This document shows positions 11,132 through 21,659 of a stretch of 64,000 bases of DNA, in pieces. Position numbers and translations under genes: made by a program. The DNA is from Pegoplata infirma (lineage: Eukaryota > Arthropoda > Insecta > Diptera > Anthomyiidae): contig OY992536.1 of the NCBI GenBank assembly GCA_963921195.1, positions 178,444,995 through 178,508,994 of the forward strand. Direction: 5' to 3'. Positions within the stretch are counted from its first letter, which is position 1. Each line of letters opens with the position of its first letter. Below the pieces are notes generated by a model that saw only the letters and a list, made by a program, of their open reading frames with translations, did no database searches and had not been told where the DNA came from.

Positions 11132-11485
11132 TAGGGTGAAGCAAATTTTTCTTTTTTTTTTTTGATTTCAGAAATCGTCAGGGTCGAAAATGTTGCCTTT
11201 TCAGGTTATAATTAACACACAAAAATATTGGACCTGAAGGACCAACCCAAAGAGGTTTCTTGTTTAACTTGAAAATCGGAAATTTCTAAGCATATGAAAT
11301 TTTTTTTTCATTTCTTTTTTTTTGCTAAAAATATTAGTTAATATTCAGACATTACTGAAAGGTCTTTTTGTGGAAAAAAATTTTGTTTCTTCTTCTACAA
11401 AAAGAATATTTTTCTTTAGTGTTTTGCTAAAAACATAACGTTATATTTTGAAATTCGAAAAAAAAGGAAAATTTGCTCCACCCTA
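11132..11485. mobile_element. hAT-like MITE, TAGGGTG termini, 8-bp TSD
   Basis: Left end TAGGGTGAAGCAAATTTTTC, right end GAAAATTTGCTCCACCCTA. Perfect 8-bp duplication ATGTACAT (itself palindromic) at 11124-11131 and 11486-11493. The TA(A/G)NG start and 8-bp TSD match the hAT pattern. A related longer copy is at 50150-50625. Non-coding. Confidence 0.82.
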
Positions 11486-11751
11486 ATGTACATTAACATT
11501 TATTTATAGTGCTGCTATTATGCCACCTGCTGGTGAATTTATCCTTTTTGATTGTTGTTAGTTGAATGATTACAATTGCGATGGCGTTGATATGATTTAA
11601 AGTGGTTATGTGGGTTTTTTGATGAAAAAAAGTATATTGTTAGGGTGGCGCGTAAAATAAGCGTTTTGTTTTTGCAAGAATCTGATAGATCTTTTTTATT
11701 AAATAACTAATAGATTAAAAAAATAGTTCATAGAAAATTATTTAGTTACTG

Positions 11752-11979
11752 CACTCAAAATAATTCTGCAGTAAAAGTTTTAGTAAATGATTTTGTACCC
11801 AAATCTACTAATTAGTTACTAATTTTAGTATCTTTAAAGTACTAAAATTATTAATTTTTACTGGTTTTAAATAATATCAGTAAAAAATTTTAGTATTGGT
11901 TACCAATTCCTGCACTAGGTCCTTTTGAACTAAAATTAGTTAAATTTTTAGTATTGAATACAAACTTTTTTTTTGGGTG
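11752..11979. mobile_element. CACTCA-family MITE, TG-flanked
   Basis: Starts CACTCAAAATAATTCTG and ends TTTTTTTTTGGGTG with TG on both sides. The interior repeats TACTAAAATTAGTTA-type motifs. Shorter than other members and with one altered end (GGGTG for GAGTG). Confidence 0.55.
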
Positions 11980-11989
11980 TGTCAATTGT

Positions 11990-12439
11990 TTACCCTTCAC
12001 TTACAATTAGTGGGAGAAGTTGAAAATAAGTTTGTTTTTACATTTGTAACACCTCGAGATATCGGTATAGGAGCCTATAAAGTATATACACTGGTTGTCA
12101 GCAAATTAGAACCGTTTCTATAGTATATGCAATAGGGCGGGTCGATTTTTTTTGTCAAAAATCGTATAGCAAAAGCATAATCTACAGCAAATTCTAAGAA
12201 CATTTCCCAAAGAAACCATGTTTCTAAAATTAAACCCTATACCGCGCCTAAGGACATGAGGATTTGTCCGTCCGTCCTTTTTTCATAAGCAAAACATAGA
12301 ACTTGACCATTTTTTGGTGTTTCTGTGAATTTTTGGGCTTTCGTGTGCTCTGACGTATATCACAAAATCCACCAGAAAACACATAAAAAATGCTGTTTTC
12401 TGACCTTAGGTCTTTCGATTTTCTTTATATTAACGGTAT
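11990..12439. repeat. Degenerate fly interspersed repeat
   Basis: GTAACACCTCGAGATATCGG, AGCCTATAAAGTATATAC and GTCCGTCCGTCC resemble, in the same order, the element at 21660-22150 and 47575-47985. Too decayed to set boundaries. Confidence 0.5.
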
Positions 12440-14680
12440 GCATTTCAATAAAGCCAATAAAACATATCCATTTTCAGTTTTTTTAATTTTAAAAAAATCG
12501 CGATTTTTTCACGCAGAAAAAAAACATGGTTGAGGTGATCATAATTTAAGAGCGTCATATTATGATTGGGATTATGATTGTAGCAACAATGTTAATATGA
12601 TTGAAGGCAACAGGGAATATTAATCATAAAATGATTGCGACAATAATGGCCTACATGTTTTATAATTATTGTAGTATAATTCTAATTTAATATTTCTTAT
12701 TTTTTTTTAAATGAAAAAATATATTATGTTGAAATAGAACTCGTTTATAGAGATTCTTTATTATTTTCTTCCAAAAACTTAATTGATTTTTGAATTGTTA
12801 TTTATATAAAGATGAAACGATTTTATTAATGTTTGTTCAATTTGGAGACAACCTGCATTTTACAACAAAAATGTGCAATAAACTTGTGATATTTTTCTAA
12901 AAAAATTTCATCAACGATAACATTATTGTCAGCCAACATTGAACATATTCAGTAAACACACAGGCACAAAAAAACAATTTAATATTTTCGATTAGAAGTT
13001 TTTATTTAAAATGGAAAGTTTTTAGTAATAAAGTCCGCACAATAAATTAAATATATAAATTAGATTTTTTATATCGCTTCCTTCTGCGTTGATACAATTT
13101 TTTAACACAATTTGACTAATTTTTTTTTTAAAGAACTTATTGTAAGTGGCGTCTTTGTGACTAACTGCTTGCTGGCAAAGATTAAACTGATGAATAAACT
13201 GGACAATTTTATGTATCATCAATTTTCATTTTGTTGTGATTAACTAATGATTGTTATAATCATATTATGTTGAATTTTTTGGTGTGTCGAGAATATAATT
13301 AACTATAACATTTTTACAACAACCATATTGCACTTTTGGAAGTAGCAATCATTTTATCATGATTAAAGCAACTATTAAATGTTTAAAGCAACCATATAAA
13401 TGTTTAAATACAATTTATAAAACGATAACTTGATTGCTGCAATCATATCTGGCTTTAGGGATCATACCATAGTTGCCGTGATCATGTCGCAACCATATTT
13501 TTTCTCTGCGTGTTCGCGAATTTAATTTTCTTCAAAAATTTAAAAAATCAAAAAAGTATGCTAATTTGAAGAGCTATATCTTCTAAAGTATCTATCGGAT
13601 TTCTACGATTCAAAAAGCATTTGATTCAAACGTTCGTCTTTTTATATACCAATGCAATAAAAAAAAGTTTTCTAAAAAAAGTGCTTTTTTGATGCAAATG
13701 CAATTTTTGGATGCATTTTTCAAAATTTTCTCCTTCAATTTTTTTGAAACCTGCATAATTCGAAAATATGGCATTTTTTACACAAAATTGAGTACCGTTT
13801 TTTTTTTGTGAAGGCGTTTCAAACAATTTTCGTGATTTTTTTAAAAACTACTTATTTGATTTTTTCCTTACAAAAAATTAATTTTATGTTTATTTTGCGA
13901 TTTTATCAAAAAATTATGTAACTTTGAAAAGCCACTTCTTCGAAAGTATCTATCGGATTTCTACGACTTAAAAAGCATTCGATTCAACTGATTATCCGTT
14001 TTTAAACCAATGCACTACCAGAAAATATTTTCTTAAAAAAAATGCATTTTTGATGCAAATGCAATTTTTAAATGCATTTTTTAAAACTTTCTCCCCCTTT
14101 AATTTGTTTGAAACCTGCATAAATCGAAAACATAGCATTTTTTCATAAAATTGGGTGCAGTTTTTTTTGTGACGGCGTTTCACAAAATGTTCGTGATTTT
14201 TTTAAATTTCGGAGATATGGATTTTCAAAGTTACATACTTTTTTAATAATATAAAAAAAATTTGTATGGAAAAATAATAAGGTATTTTTAAAAAAATTAC
14301 GAAAATTTTACGAAACTCCTTCACAAAAAAAACTGTGCGCAATTTTGTGTAAAAAATGCTATATTTTCGATTTATGTAGGTTTAAAAAAAATCGAAAGGG
14401 GAGAAAGTTTTAAAAAATGCATCCAAAAAATGCATTTGCATCAAAAATGCACTTTTAAAAAAAAATATTTGTATTACATTAATATAAAGTAAGACTATCG
14501 TCTGAATCGAATGCTTTTTGAATTGAAGAAATCCGATAGATACTTCCGAAGATATGGCTATTCAATGTAGCATACTATTTTGATTTTTTCAATTTTTGAA
14601 GAAAATTAAATTCGCGAAAAAATCGTGATTTTTTTACAATATAAGAAACTGAAAATGGATATGTTTTATTGGCTCTATAG
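12440..14680. mobile_element. Second tandem-plus-inverted foldback
   Basis: Ends AATAAAACATATCCATTTTC at about 12458 and its reverse complement at about 14650. A ~375-bp block (TATCTATCGGATTTCTACGA, TTTGATGCAAATGCAATTTT, GAAACCTGCATAA) occurs twice in direct orientation (about 13520-13895 and 13895-14270) and once inverted (about 14280-14640). This is the same architecture as the 7.7-9.6 kb foldback but unrelated in sequence. Minus-strand frames at 13626-13826 and 13992-14183 arise from the two direct copies and are not kept in step, so they are not genes. The left arm holds the MITE at 12510-13512. Confidence 0.7.
12510..13512. mobile_element. ~1-kb element, CACGCAGA..TCTGCGTG ends
   Basis: Termini CACGCAGAAAAAAAACATGG and ATATTTTTTCTCTGCGTG, each followed inward by GGTTG/ATGATCA motifs in mirrored order. 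Flanked by TT on both sides. The inverted arm of the host foldback (about 14610-14640) keeps the empty site TTTTTTCGCGAATTT. The interior has repeated CAATCATAT/ATGATTG motifs. No transposase frame. Confidence 0.75.
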
Positions 14681-15232
14681 AGCAAATGTGTACAAAAAAT
14701 TAGATAAATTTAAAGACCCTCGGTCAGATTTTATAAAATCTTTGCTGTATTTCATGATATAGTAAAATTTTATTGGCAACAGTTTTGTAGAACATTTCAT
14801 CCCCGCCCTCCCCCTTTTTCGGGGTGTTTTTTACGATTTGTTAGAATAGACCCCAAAAATACTGTTATGAGAGGAAGTTAGAGGTGTAATATGTTTCACA
14901 AAAATATTTGCCATACTATTTTCTACAAAGTTGCTGAACATACCCTACACCTCAGATGTAAAGAAAACATAGTTTTATATACCGATATGCTGCAAGAACA
15001 TATCCTCCAGAGGCAATGTTTTACAAATTGCCGCTGGATATAATTCGAACAATTTTTGGGAGTATGAACGGCAAGTATATTAGACATAATCCCTGAAATG
15101 GAGAAATAAATAATTAGATTGATTTGTAATGAAAACACCACAGACGAAAAATTATAATAAGAAATTTTAACAATAAATCGCTGCTTTTAACGTTAATCCA
15201 TGGTAATTTTACTCCATTATATATTTTATATT
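14681..15232. other. Intergenic DNA without recognised feature
   Basis: Includes a pyrimidine-rich CCCCGCCCTCCCCC patch near 14802. A 72-codon minus-strand frame at 14923-15141 has no recognisable motif. No feature can be assigned. Confidence 0.35.
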
Positions 15233-15312
15233 GGGCTGCAGTATAGTAACATGTAGAGTGATACTCTGAAAGTATGTGCAGGGGTTGTGGGTTTGATTCC
15301 CTCTAAAGCCTG
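15233..15312 (+). repeat. tRNA-like SINE head (degenerate)
   Basis: GTTGTGGGTTTGATTCCCTC carries a B-box-like GGGTTTGATTCC at 15289-15300 followed by an acceptor-like segment. The A-box region upstream (ATGTAGAGTGATACTC) is poor. It reads as the tRNA-derived part of an old SINE rather than a working tRNA. Confidence 0.4.
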
Positions 15313-15392
15313 TGTATGTTAATTATTTTTTTTAGTAAATAAAAGTATATAATTGAGGATCATAATGATATTTCGTCAAAAAAAGAAGTGAG

Positions 15393-17020
15393 AGTGTTAC
15401 ATTCGGGTGTGCCGAATCTTTTATACCCTCCAAAATGTAAAAACCAATAAAAAAAAAACCAGAATATTGAAAAAAAAATTCCAGAATATTGAAGTTGCTT
15501 AAGAAAAGTACAAAAAACCCTGAAAAAATTCGGTTTTTCTTAGGTTGGTTTAGTTCTCTAAATGATGTTACCCATTTCCGAACTTAGCTGCCTAGGAATA
15601 TAAGACACATTCGTGCCAAACTTCGGAAGTCTTGGACTGTATCGTGTCCTCTACAGACAGACAGACGGACGGACGGACGGACATCGCTAGAATGTCTTAG
15701 AATCGATCACTGATCAATAATATATATGAGGCATTCCACACCAAATGTCCAGCGAAAAAAAAACACGTGTACCATAAACTTCTGAATAGCTTGTATGGAT
15801 AGATAGAAAATTGCGTTTTCGGTTTTTCAATTTTTCAAAAACTGGACTTAGGAGGCGTGGTCAAATATTGGAAAAATTGACAAATTTGTGGCGAGTTGCC
15901 TTGATTAAATATTTATCACATTAAAACGGAATGCACCACAATCTTAAAAATTTTCATTCTTATATAGTTTCGTATGGGCTATCGAATAATTTTTTTTTCC
16001 TTGAAAAATTTTCAGAACCCGTTCTGAAATTTTCCATTTTTTAAAAAAGTCAATTTATCAAAAATCCGGCCACTTTTTTTCTTTTTTTAATTTTTTTTTT
16101 TAAAGTTTAGATGTTTGTCCATCCACACAAAAAAAATCAGAAATGTATTTTTCGTTTTTTTCGAGAAAATCGCATTTGAATTTTAAATTTCATAACAATT
16201 TTGTAATTTGCTTGTATTTTCTTGTTTTAAAGTTGCGAATGAGTAATATTAATTGCATGAATATTACTCATTCGACACGTCAAAACAAGAAAATACAAGC
16301 AAATTACAAAATTGTTATGAAATTTAAAATTCAAATGCGATTTTCTCGAAAAAAACGAAAAATCCATTTCTGATTTTTTTTTGTGTGGATGGACAAACTT
16401 CTAAACTTAAAAAAAAAAATTTAAAAAAAAAAGTGGCCGGATTTTTGATAAATTGACTTTTTTAACAAATGGAAAATTTCAGAACGGGTTCTGAAAATTT
16501 TCTAAAGAAAAAAATTTTATTCGATAGCCCATACTATATAAGAAGGTAAATTTTTAAGATTGTGGTGCATTCCGTTTTAATGTGATAAATATTAAATCAA
16601 GGCAACTCGCCACAAATTTGACCATTTTTTCAATATTTGACCATGCCTTCTAAGCCCAGTTTTTGAAAATTAGAAAAACCAAAAACGAAATTTTCTTAGT
16701 TCCATATAGGGCTATCCAAACAACCTACTCAGAAATTTACGGGACATATGTTTTTCTGTAGCGGGACATTTGGTGTGGAATGCCTCATATGTGAACATAA
16801 TTGAACACCAAATGGTATTTAAACAAGTACGAAAATATTTTTTGACAAAAAAAGAAAAAAATCGCGGATTTTTTTTACCAATTTTTTTTTTCGCGGAAAT
16901 TTTTTTTTTCAAAAAATTTTCTTTTTTTTCAAAAGTAATTTCCCTTTAAAAAAAGTTTTTTGGAATAATCTTTTTGAAATTTTGGAGGGTATCACTACAT
17001 TCGGCAAAGCCGAATTTAAC
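15393..17020. mobile_element. Fly interspersed element with GCCGAAT hairpin ends, split by a palindrome
   Basis: The left end ATTCGGGTGTGCCGAATCTT, TTATACCCTCCAAAATG is mirrored on the right by TTTTGGAGGGTATCACTACA, TTCGGCAAAGCCGAATTT. The left internal segment has AGACAGACAGACGGACGGAC and AGAATGTCTTAGAATCGATC, the reverse complement of the repeat at 47575-47985. The central ~1.07 kb is the GAGGCATTCC palindrome. No coding frame remains. Confidence 0.6.
15725..16790. mobile_element. GAGGCATTCC palindromic element, copy 1
   Basis: Almost its whole length is one inverted repeat. Ends TATGAGGCATTCCACACC and GGTGTGGAATGCCTCATA, centre near 16255 (GAGTAATATTAATTGCATGA and its mirror). Arms include AGGCGTGGTCAAATATTGG, AGAACCCGTTCTGAAATTT and AAAATCGCATTTGAATTTT. 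The 76-codon plus-strand frame across the centre reads the hairpin and is not a gene. Copies 2 and 3 are at 36611-38170 and 52325-53405. Flanks are TATA-like in all three; the exact TSD is ambiguous. Confidence 0.8.
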
Positions 17021-17606
17021 TTTTTTCTTATTTTAATTGAAGAAATCTTAAATTCTGTATTATTTTATTTAACTTGTCCTCAATTTGACAAGAATTTAAA
17101 AGATTAACCATAACAGTTCTTGTTTAATTCTTTTATATATTTTTTTTTTACAAGCATCATTTCCTAAATTGTTAATCTACTTTGATTATTGTTAGAAATT
17201 TCGTTTTGTTGATATAATGATTACTATAATTTAAACATTTCCGCAAGTGCAACTGTAACTGCCACCGTATATACGAACAGATACAACAGCAGCAACAACA
17301 AAAATATAAACTCATATATCTTCAACTGCTTCATTATTAACATTTGCCACATATTTTTGTAGCAGCAAGCCAATAAACGGCCGACCAAACAGTCATTCAG
17401 CCAGCTAGAAACCAACCAACAAACAAACAATGAAGTCAATTGACAGCATCATGTTAACTGTCAGAGATATTGTTACAACAAGAAAAAGAAGAAATGAAAA
17501 ATCAAACTAAAACAACAGGAATAGAATATTTTAACAGGGGAATTCACAAAAGTATGATTTTTTTCAGATTACAAAAAAAAATAAGTATCTCAGGGTCGCT
17601 GAGGAA
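17021..17606. other. Low-repeat DNA 3' of the minus-strand gene candidate
   Basis: Less AT-biased than its surroundings, with CAGCAGCAACAACAA and CCAACCAACAAACAAACAA tracts. A 71-codon minus-strand frame at 17224-17439 encodes a hydrophobic stretch but is composed largely of simple sequence. It may be flanking or UTR sequence of the gene candidate at 17607-18576; I cannot prove coding. Confidence 0.35.
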
Positions 17607-17951
17607 TTATTGTGGTTTCGCTAGCAACATTTGGACTATGTGAGGATTCTTTGACTCAGCCACCTCTAACCTAATCAAATGATAATAAAACTTTCTGAAA
17701 ACTTCTGAAAGTTGTTCATGTATTATCTTCTGAGTTTTTGTTTCTGAAAATTCCACGTATATTAAGTTTTTTTGGTTTAAAGCATTTTTTGCATGTTTCT
17801 TAAACCACTGAGAGATTGCTGTGCTTTCGTAATACAACGTAAATACCCCTATTGAAAATTTTCTTGATATCCAAGAAAGGCTTAAGCGTAATTTTGTAAC
17901 ACACAACAATTTGGTTTTAGGAATATTTTCGTTTAGGATAATAATACCCAT
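17607..17951 (-). CDS. Possible 3' exon of an unrecognised gene
   Basis: A 114-codon frame beginning at an ATG (17951) and ending in TAA. Its composition is balanced and protein-like, for example SQWFKKHAKNALNQK, QKIIHEQLSEVFRKFYYHLI and a C-terminus ending VQMLLAKPQ; it is mostly soluble and basic, helical in appearance. It lies just downstream of the 190-codon membrane frame. A 67-nt intron can be drawn from GTAACA (18023) to TATAG (17957) that joins the two frames in phase as ...AFI-T-A-M-G.... The intron lacks a good pyrimidine tract, so this is a hypothesis. I do not recognise the family. It could be an independent chance frame, but its length is unlikely at this base composition. Confidence 0.4.
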   Translation of the reverse strand: MGIIILNENIPKTKLLCVTKLRLSLSWISRKFSIGVFTLYYESTAISQWFKKHAKNALNQKNLIYVEFSETKTQKIIHEQLSEVFRKFYYHLIRLEVAESKNPHIVQMLLAKPQ

Positions 17952-18003
17952 TGCTGCTATACACTTGCTGCTGCTGATTGTATTCTCATTGTAATTGTTG
18001 CTG

Positions 18004-18576
18004 TTATTCCTTATTGTTGTTACTTATAAAAGCTATAATACCAATGAAATAAAAACAACAACCAACAAAAAAATATTTTTGTAGGTTGAGATTTTTTGTT
18101 ATGGCTTCTGCTGGCTCTAATCTAAATACGAGTAGTAAAATTTTGCATGCAACAATTGCCCACACGGCAATTGAACAATACAACGGATAATTTTGTAACA
18201 TTAATTGAGTAAAGTGCTGCTGTGATGCTGCTGATTTTTTGATGTTTCTGTATTCTGTTGCTGCTGTTATTTCAGAAGGCCAAAAAGTAGCAGCTAATCT
18301 ATCAACCAGAAATGTTGTTAATGGTAACAATACACAGATTGATATAGAACCAGAAAGAGAGTACGAGCGAGGTGCATGTCGACAGTGCATCAGAATCCAG
18401 AGTGGCAGATGGACAATTGTATAAATGACACCTCCTAAGGAAGTATTTGGTAAACATATTGAAACAAAACATGGAAAGAAATAAAAAAAGGCAAAAAAAG
18501 CACATTGGTGCTTGAAGCTAAATTTTGACTTGGCCCCCTTCCTGTGCTTATTTACAAAATAACCAACTAACCACAA
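18004..18576 (-). CDS. Possible internal or 5' exon encoding a multi-pass membrane segment
   Basis: A 190-codon frame, much longer than chance predicts for such AT-rich DNA. It opens at TTG right after an in-frame stop, so it has no obvious ATG start and may be an internal exon; acceptor-like AG sites (TTAG, ATAAG, ACAG) lie near its start. Hydrophobic segments at residues about 24-42, 48-63, 77-92, 130-151 and 167-184 suggest four or five membrane passes. The loop at about 93-128 holds DRLAATFWPSEITAATEYRN. No family recognised. A plus-strand 61-codon frame and a shorter minus-strand frame over the same bases are shadows. It could alternatively be a remnant of an unknown transposon. Confidence 0.45.
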   Translation of the reverse strand: MWLVGYFVNKHRKGAKSKFSFKHQCAFFAFFYFFPCFVSICLPNTSLGGVIYTIVHLPLWILMHCRHAPRSYSLSGSISICVLLPLTTFLVDRLAATFWPSEITAATEYRNIKKSAASQQHFTQLMLQNYPLYCSIAVWAIVACKILLLVFRLEPAEAITKNLNLQKYFFVGCCFYFIGIIAFISNNNKE

Positions 18577-18895
18577 GATAAATTATGTTTACACTAAAAA
18601 AATTTTCTTTGCTCTACTTTTTAATAAAATTACACTTTGCCATGGAAAATGTACCTTTTTCCGAAAGGTACTTTTTTCCACTTAGGTTATTTTTTTAGTG
18701 GGGTACTTTTTTCATAAAGTTAGTTTTATAAGTTACACTTTTCAAAAAAGTACTTTTTTGGAGAGGTACTTTTTTCCGAAAGGTACTTTTTAAAAAGATG
18801 CTTTTATCAGAATAGTACTTTTCCAAAAAGGTACTTTTTTAAAAAGATATTTTTTTAAGAATGGTACTTTTTTTAGAATGGTACTTTTTTAAGTA

Positions 18896-19582
18896 CCCGA
18901 GTAAAAATTTTTATATGATGCAATATATATTGATATGTAATACAATATATAATTAAACGCAATTTGATCCGAAAAATGGTGGATGTTTTTGCATTAAAAA
19001 AGATCAATTTGTATAAAATATGATTTGATTTCATCCGAGTTTTGACCAGACATTGCCATATATTAGTGGATCTAATTAGATCTAATTGCATAAAAACATG
19101 TAAAATCCTGGTGTTTTTTGGTTTGGGTTGAGTTACACCACAGGTCAACGATACATTCACCAAACATATAATTTTCTTAAAAAAAAAATGTTCGGGTACG
19201 CTTCGAACCAGATAGGTAATATACATAACCCTAACAAGGAAATGTTTAGGAACATTTTAAAAAGTTTCTTATACTTTGCCTTAAAAACTTAGAAAATTGT
19301 TGGTTAAATGGAAACATATAGTGTTATATATGGAACAGAATTGGATATATATAATTTTATATTAAATTATACAGAAAAACAAATTTTGTATTGACCCTCA
19401 TGTAATTTTATATAATTATATCAACCGTACACCTTTTAATCCGAATCATGATTCAATTATATATTACTACATATGACTGCATTAAAAAAATTTAGAAAAT
19501 ATCTCACGGATGTATAATCATATATAATTTATTATGTTTGTATCAAGTTATGTATTGTAATTTATGTTTATTTTTACTCGGG
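18896..19582. mobile_element. CCCGAG MITE, copy 1 (687 bp)
   Basis: Starts CCCGAGTAAAAATTTTTATA and ends GTTTATTTTTACTCGGG, flanked by TA (18894-18895, 19583-19584), inserted in the GGTAC minisatellite. It keeps the uninterrupted site AAATTATACAG where copy 2 has an insertion, and ATATACAT followed by AACCC where copy 3 has an insertion. A 117-codon minus-strand frame across its left half has no domain signature. Confidence 0.82.
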
Positions 19583-19740
19583 TAAGGTACTTTTTTCAAA
19601 AAGGTATTTTAGGAAGATACTTTTTTCAGAAAGTTACTTTTATAAGTTACACTTTTCAAAAAAGTGCTTTTTTGAGAGATGCTTTTTTCCGAAAGGTACT
19701 TTTTAAAAAGATGATTTCAGTATGGTACTTTTTCAAAAAA

Positions 19741-20786
19741 CCCGAGTAAAAATTTTTATATGATGCAATATATAATGATATATGACACAATATATATTAA
19801 TACACAATTTGATCCGAATAATGGTGGATGTTTTTGCTTTAAAAAAGATCAGCTTGTATAAAATATGATTTGATTTCATCCGAGTTTTGACCAGATATTG
19901 CTATATATTGGTGGATCTAATTAGATCTAATTGCACAAAAACATATAAAATCCTGGCGTTTTTTGGTTGGGGTTGAGATACACCACAGGTCAACGATACA
20001 TTCACCAAACATATAATTTTCAAAAAAAAAAATGTTTGGGTACGCTTCGAACCAGAGAGGTGATATTCATAACCCTAACAAGGAAATGTTTAGGAACATT
20101 TTAAAAAGTTTCTTATACTTTGCCTAAAAACCTTAGAAAATGTTTGGTTAATTGGAAACATATATAGTTTCATATGGAACAGAATAAGCTGTATATAATG
20201 CTATGTTAAATTACCCTAGTAAAAAAGTTTTGATATAATAATATATAATTTGATACAATCATATTAAAATATATATGAATTTTTATATGTTCAGATCTAA
20301 TTATATCTAAGATTTAATGTGGCTCCATTTTTTTATCTGGGGTTATACATAATTATGTATGACTTTATGTAATTATATAAATCTACATTTATTTATATAA
20401 AATAAGATCAACTGAATTTATTTGGATGTGACCAAAATTCGGATCTAATTGTATCACTTTTGATATTTGTGTATCTAAAATAATACAATTAGATATTTAT
20501 TTGATCCAACTTGATACAGCCAATTTTGAGATCAAATTAGATCTTAAAAATTATTTTTTTACTCGGGTATACAGAAAAAGAAATTTTGTATTGACCCTCA
20601 TATAATTTTATATAATTATATCAACCGTACACCTTTTAATACGAATCATGATTAAATTATATATTACTACATATGACTGCATTAAAAAAATTTAGGAAAT
20701 ATCTCAGGGATGTATAATCATATATAATTTATTATGTTTGTATCAAGTTACATATTGTAACTTGTATATGTCTATTTTTACTCGGG
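19741..20786. mobile_element. CCCGAG MITE, copy 2, with nested MITE
   Basis: Same termini as copy 1, flanked by AA on each side, also within the GGTAC minisatellite. Removing the insert at 20214-20567 leaves about 690 bp, matching copies 1 and 3. Sequence agreement with copy 1 is high throughout (CGAACCAGA, AACCCTAACAAGGAAATG). Confidence 0.82.
20214..20567. mobile_element. 354-bp CCCTAG..CTCGGG MITE nested in copy 2
   Basis: Termini CCCTAGTAAAAAAGTTTTG and TTATTTTTTTACTCGGG, flanked by TA (20212-20213, 20568-20569). The empty site is present in the other two CCCGAG copies. Its interior is the reverse-complement relative of the MITE at 9019-9384. The inner and outer families share the terminal CCC(G/T)AGTAAAAA, suggesting a common transposase. 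Confidence 0.85.
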
Positions 20787-21235
20787 AAGGTACTTTTTTA
20801 TAAAGGTACCTTTTTCAAAATGGTACTTTTTCAGAAAGGTACTGTTTTCAGAAAGGTACCTTTTTCGAAAGGTACCTTTTTCGAAAGGTACTTTTTAAGA
20901 GAGGTACACTTTTCAGAAAAGTACTGCTTTAAAGATGTGCATTTTCAGCTAGTCTCTTTTTTAAAAAGAAACTTTTTTAGAATGGTACTTTTTTCAAAAA
21001 GTATTTTTTCAGAAGGGTATTTCTTTCAGAAAGGTAATTTTTTCAAAAAGGTACTTTTTTCAGAAAGGTACTTTTTCAAAAAGGTACTTTTCCAGAAAGG
21101 TACTTTTTCAGATAGGTACTTCTTTAAAATAGGTACTTTTTTCAGAAAGGTACTTTTTTCAAAAAGGTACTTTTTAAAAAGTAACTTTTTCATAAAGGTA
21201 CTTTTTTCAGGTACCTTTTAAGAGGGTTAAAGTAC

Positions 21236-21659
21236 TTTTATTAAAAATGATACATAAAATAAATTAAAATTGGAGTCAGTTTTTGCCTCCGTACAACCAG
21301 TTAAAGTTCAAATCGTAGTGTAGTTTATAAAAAAATATTTGTTGTTTTAACCGAAATTGGTGTCAAAATTTTGCGGAATTTGAGTACATTAAGTGTACTA
21401 AAAAGACAATTAGTGATTTAAAGTATACTTTTGAATTTGCTTAAGTAAGACCTGCGTCAGTATGAAAATTTTAGGTTCAATATTGCAAAAACTACAATTT
21501 TTTTCTTAAAATGCACTGTAGAACCAAAACTATTCCAGGAAAGTTTTTTAAATATTTTTCCCATAATGTAGCAATAGCTCTTAAAAAAAAAATATTTTTT
21601 AGACAAAATACACTACGATTGCCAACTTTGACCGCCTGTAGGGAGGCGACGTCAGCCTC
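21236..21659. other. Intergenic DNA without recognised feature
   Basis: AT-rich sequence between the minisatellite and a fly interspersed repeat. A 110-codon frame at 21511-21843 runs on into the repeat and contains its PSVCLLKT-type simple sequence, so it is not supported as a gene. Confidence 0.4.

Larger units (their letters stand above)
18650..21235. repeat. GGTAC minisatellite in three blocks
   Basis: Units of about 15-17 bp, GGTACTTTTTTCAGAAA or AGGTACTTTTTCAAAAA, fill 18650-18893, 19585-19740 and 20787-21235. The blocks are separated by two CCCGAG MITEs inserted into the array. The 133-codon frame at 20820-21221 (repeating KVLFSERYFF-type words) is a direct reading of the unit and is not a gene. 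Confidence 0.85.

Noticed and set aside
13626..14183. Two similar minus-strand frames that might be a duplicated small gene
   Set aside because: They arise from the direct copies of a foldback block, and the frames are not kept in register between copies.
16143..16373. 76-codon frame across the centre of a palindrome
   Set aside because: It spans the hairpin axis, so its two halves are mirror images of the same DNA; not conserved in the other two palindrome copies.
20820..21221. 133-codon open frame with repeating KVLFSERYFF-like words
   Set aside because: It is a direct translation of the 15-17 bp GGTACTTTTTTCAGAAA minisatellite; no start context or domain.
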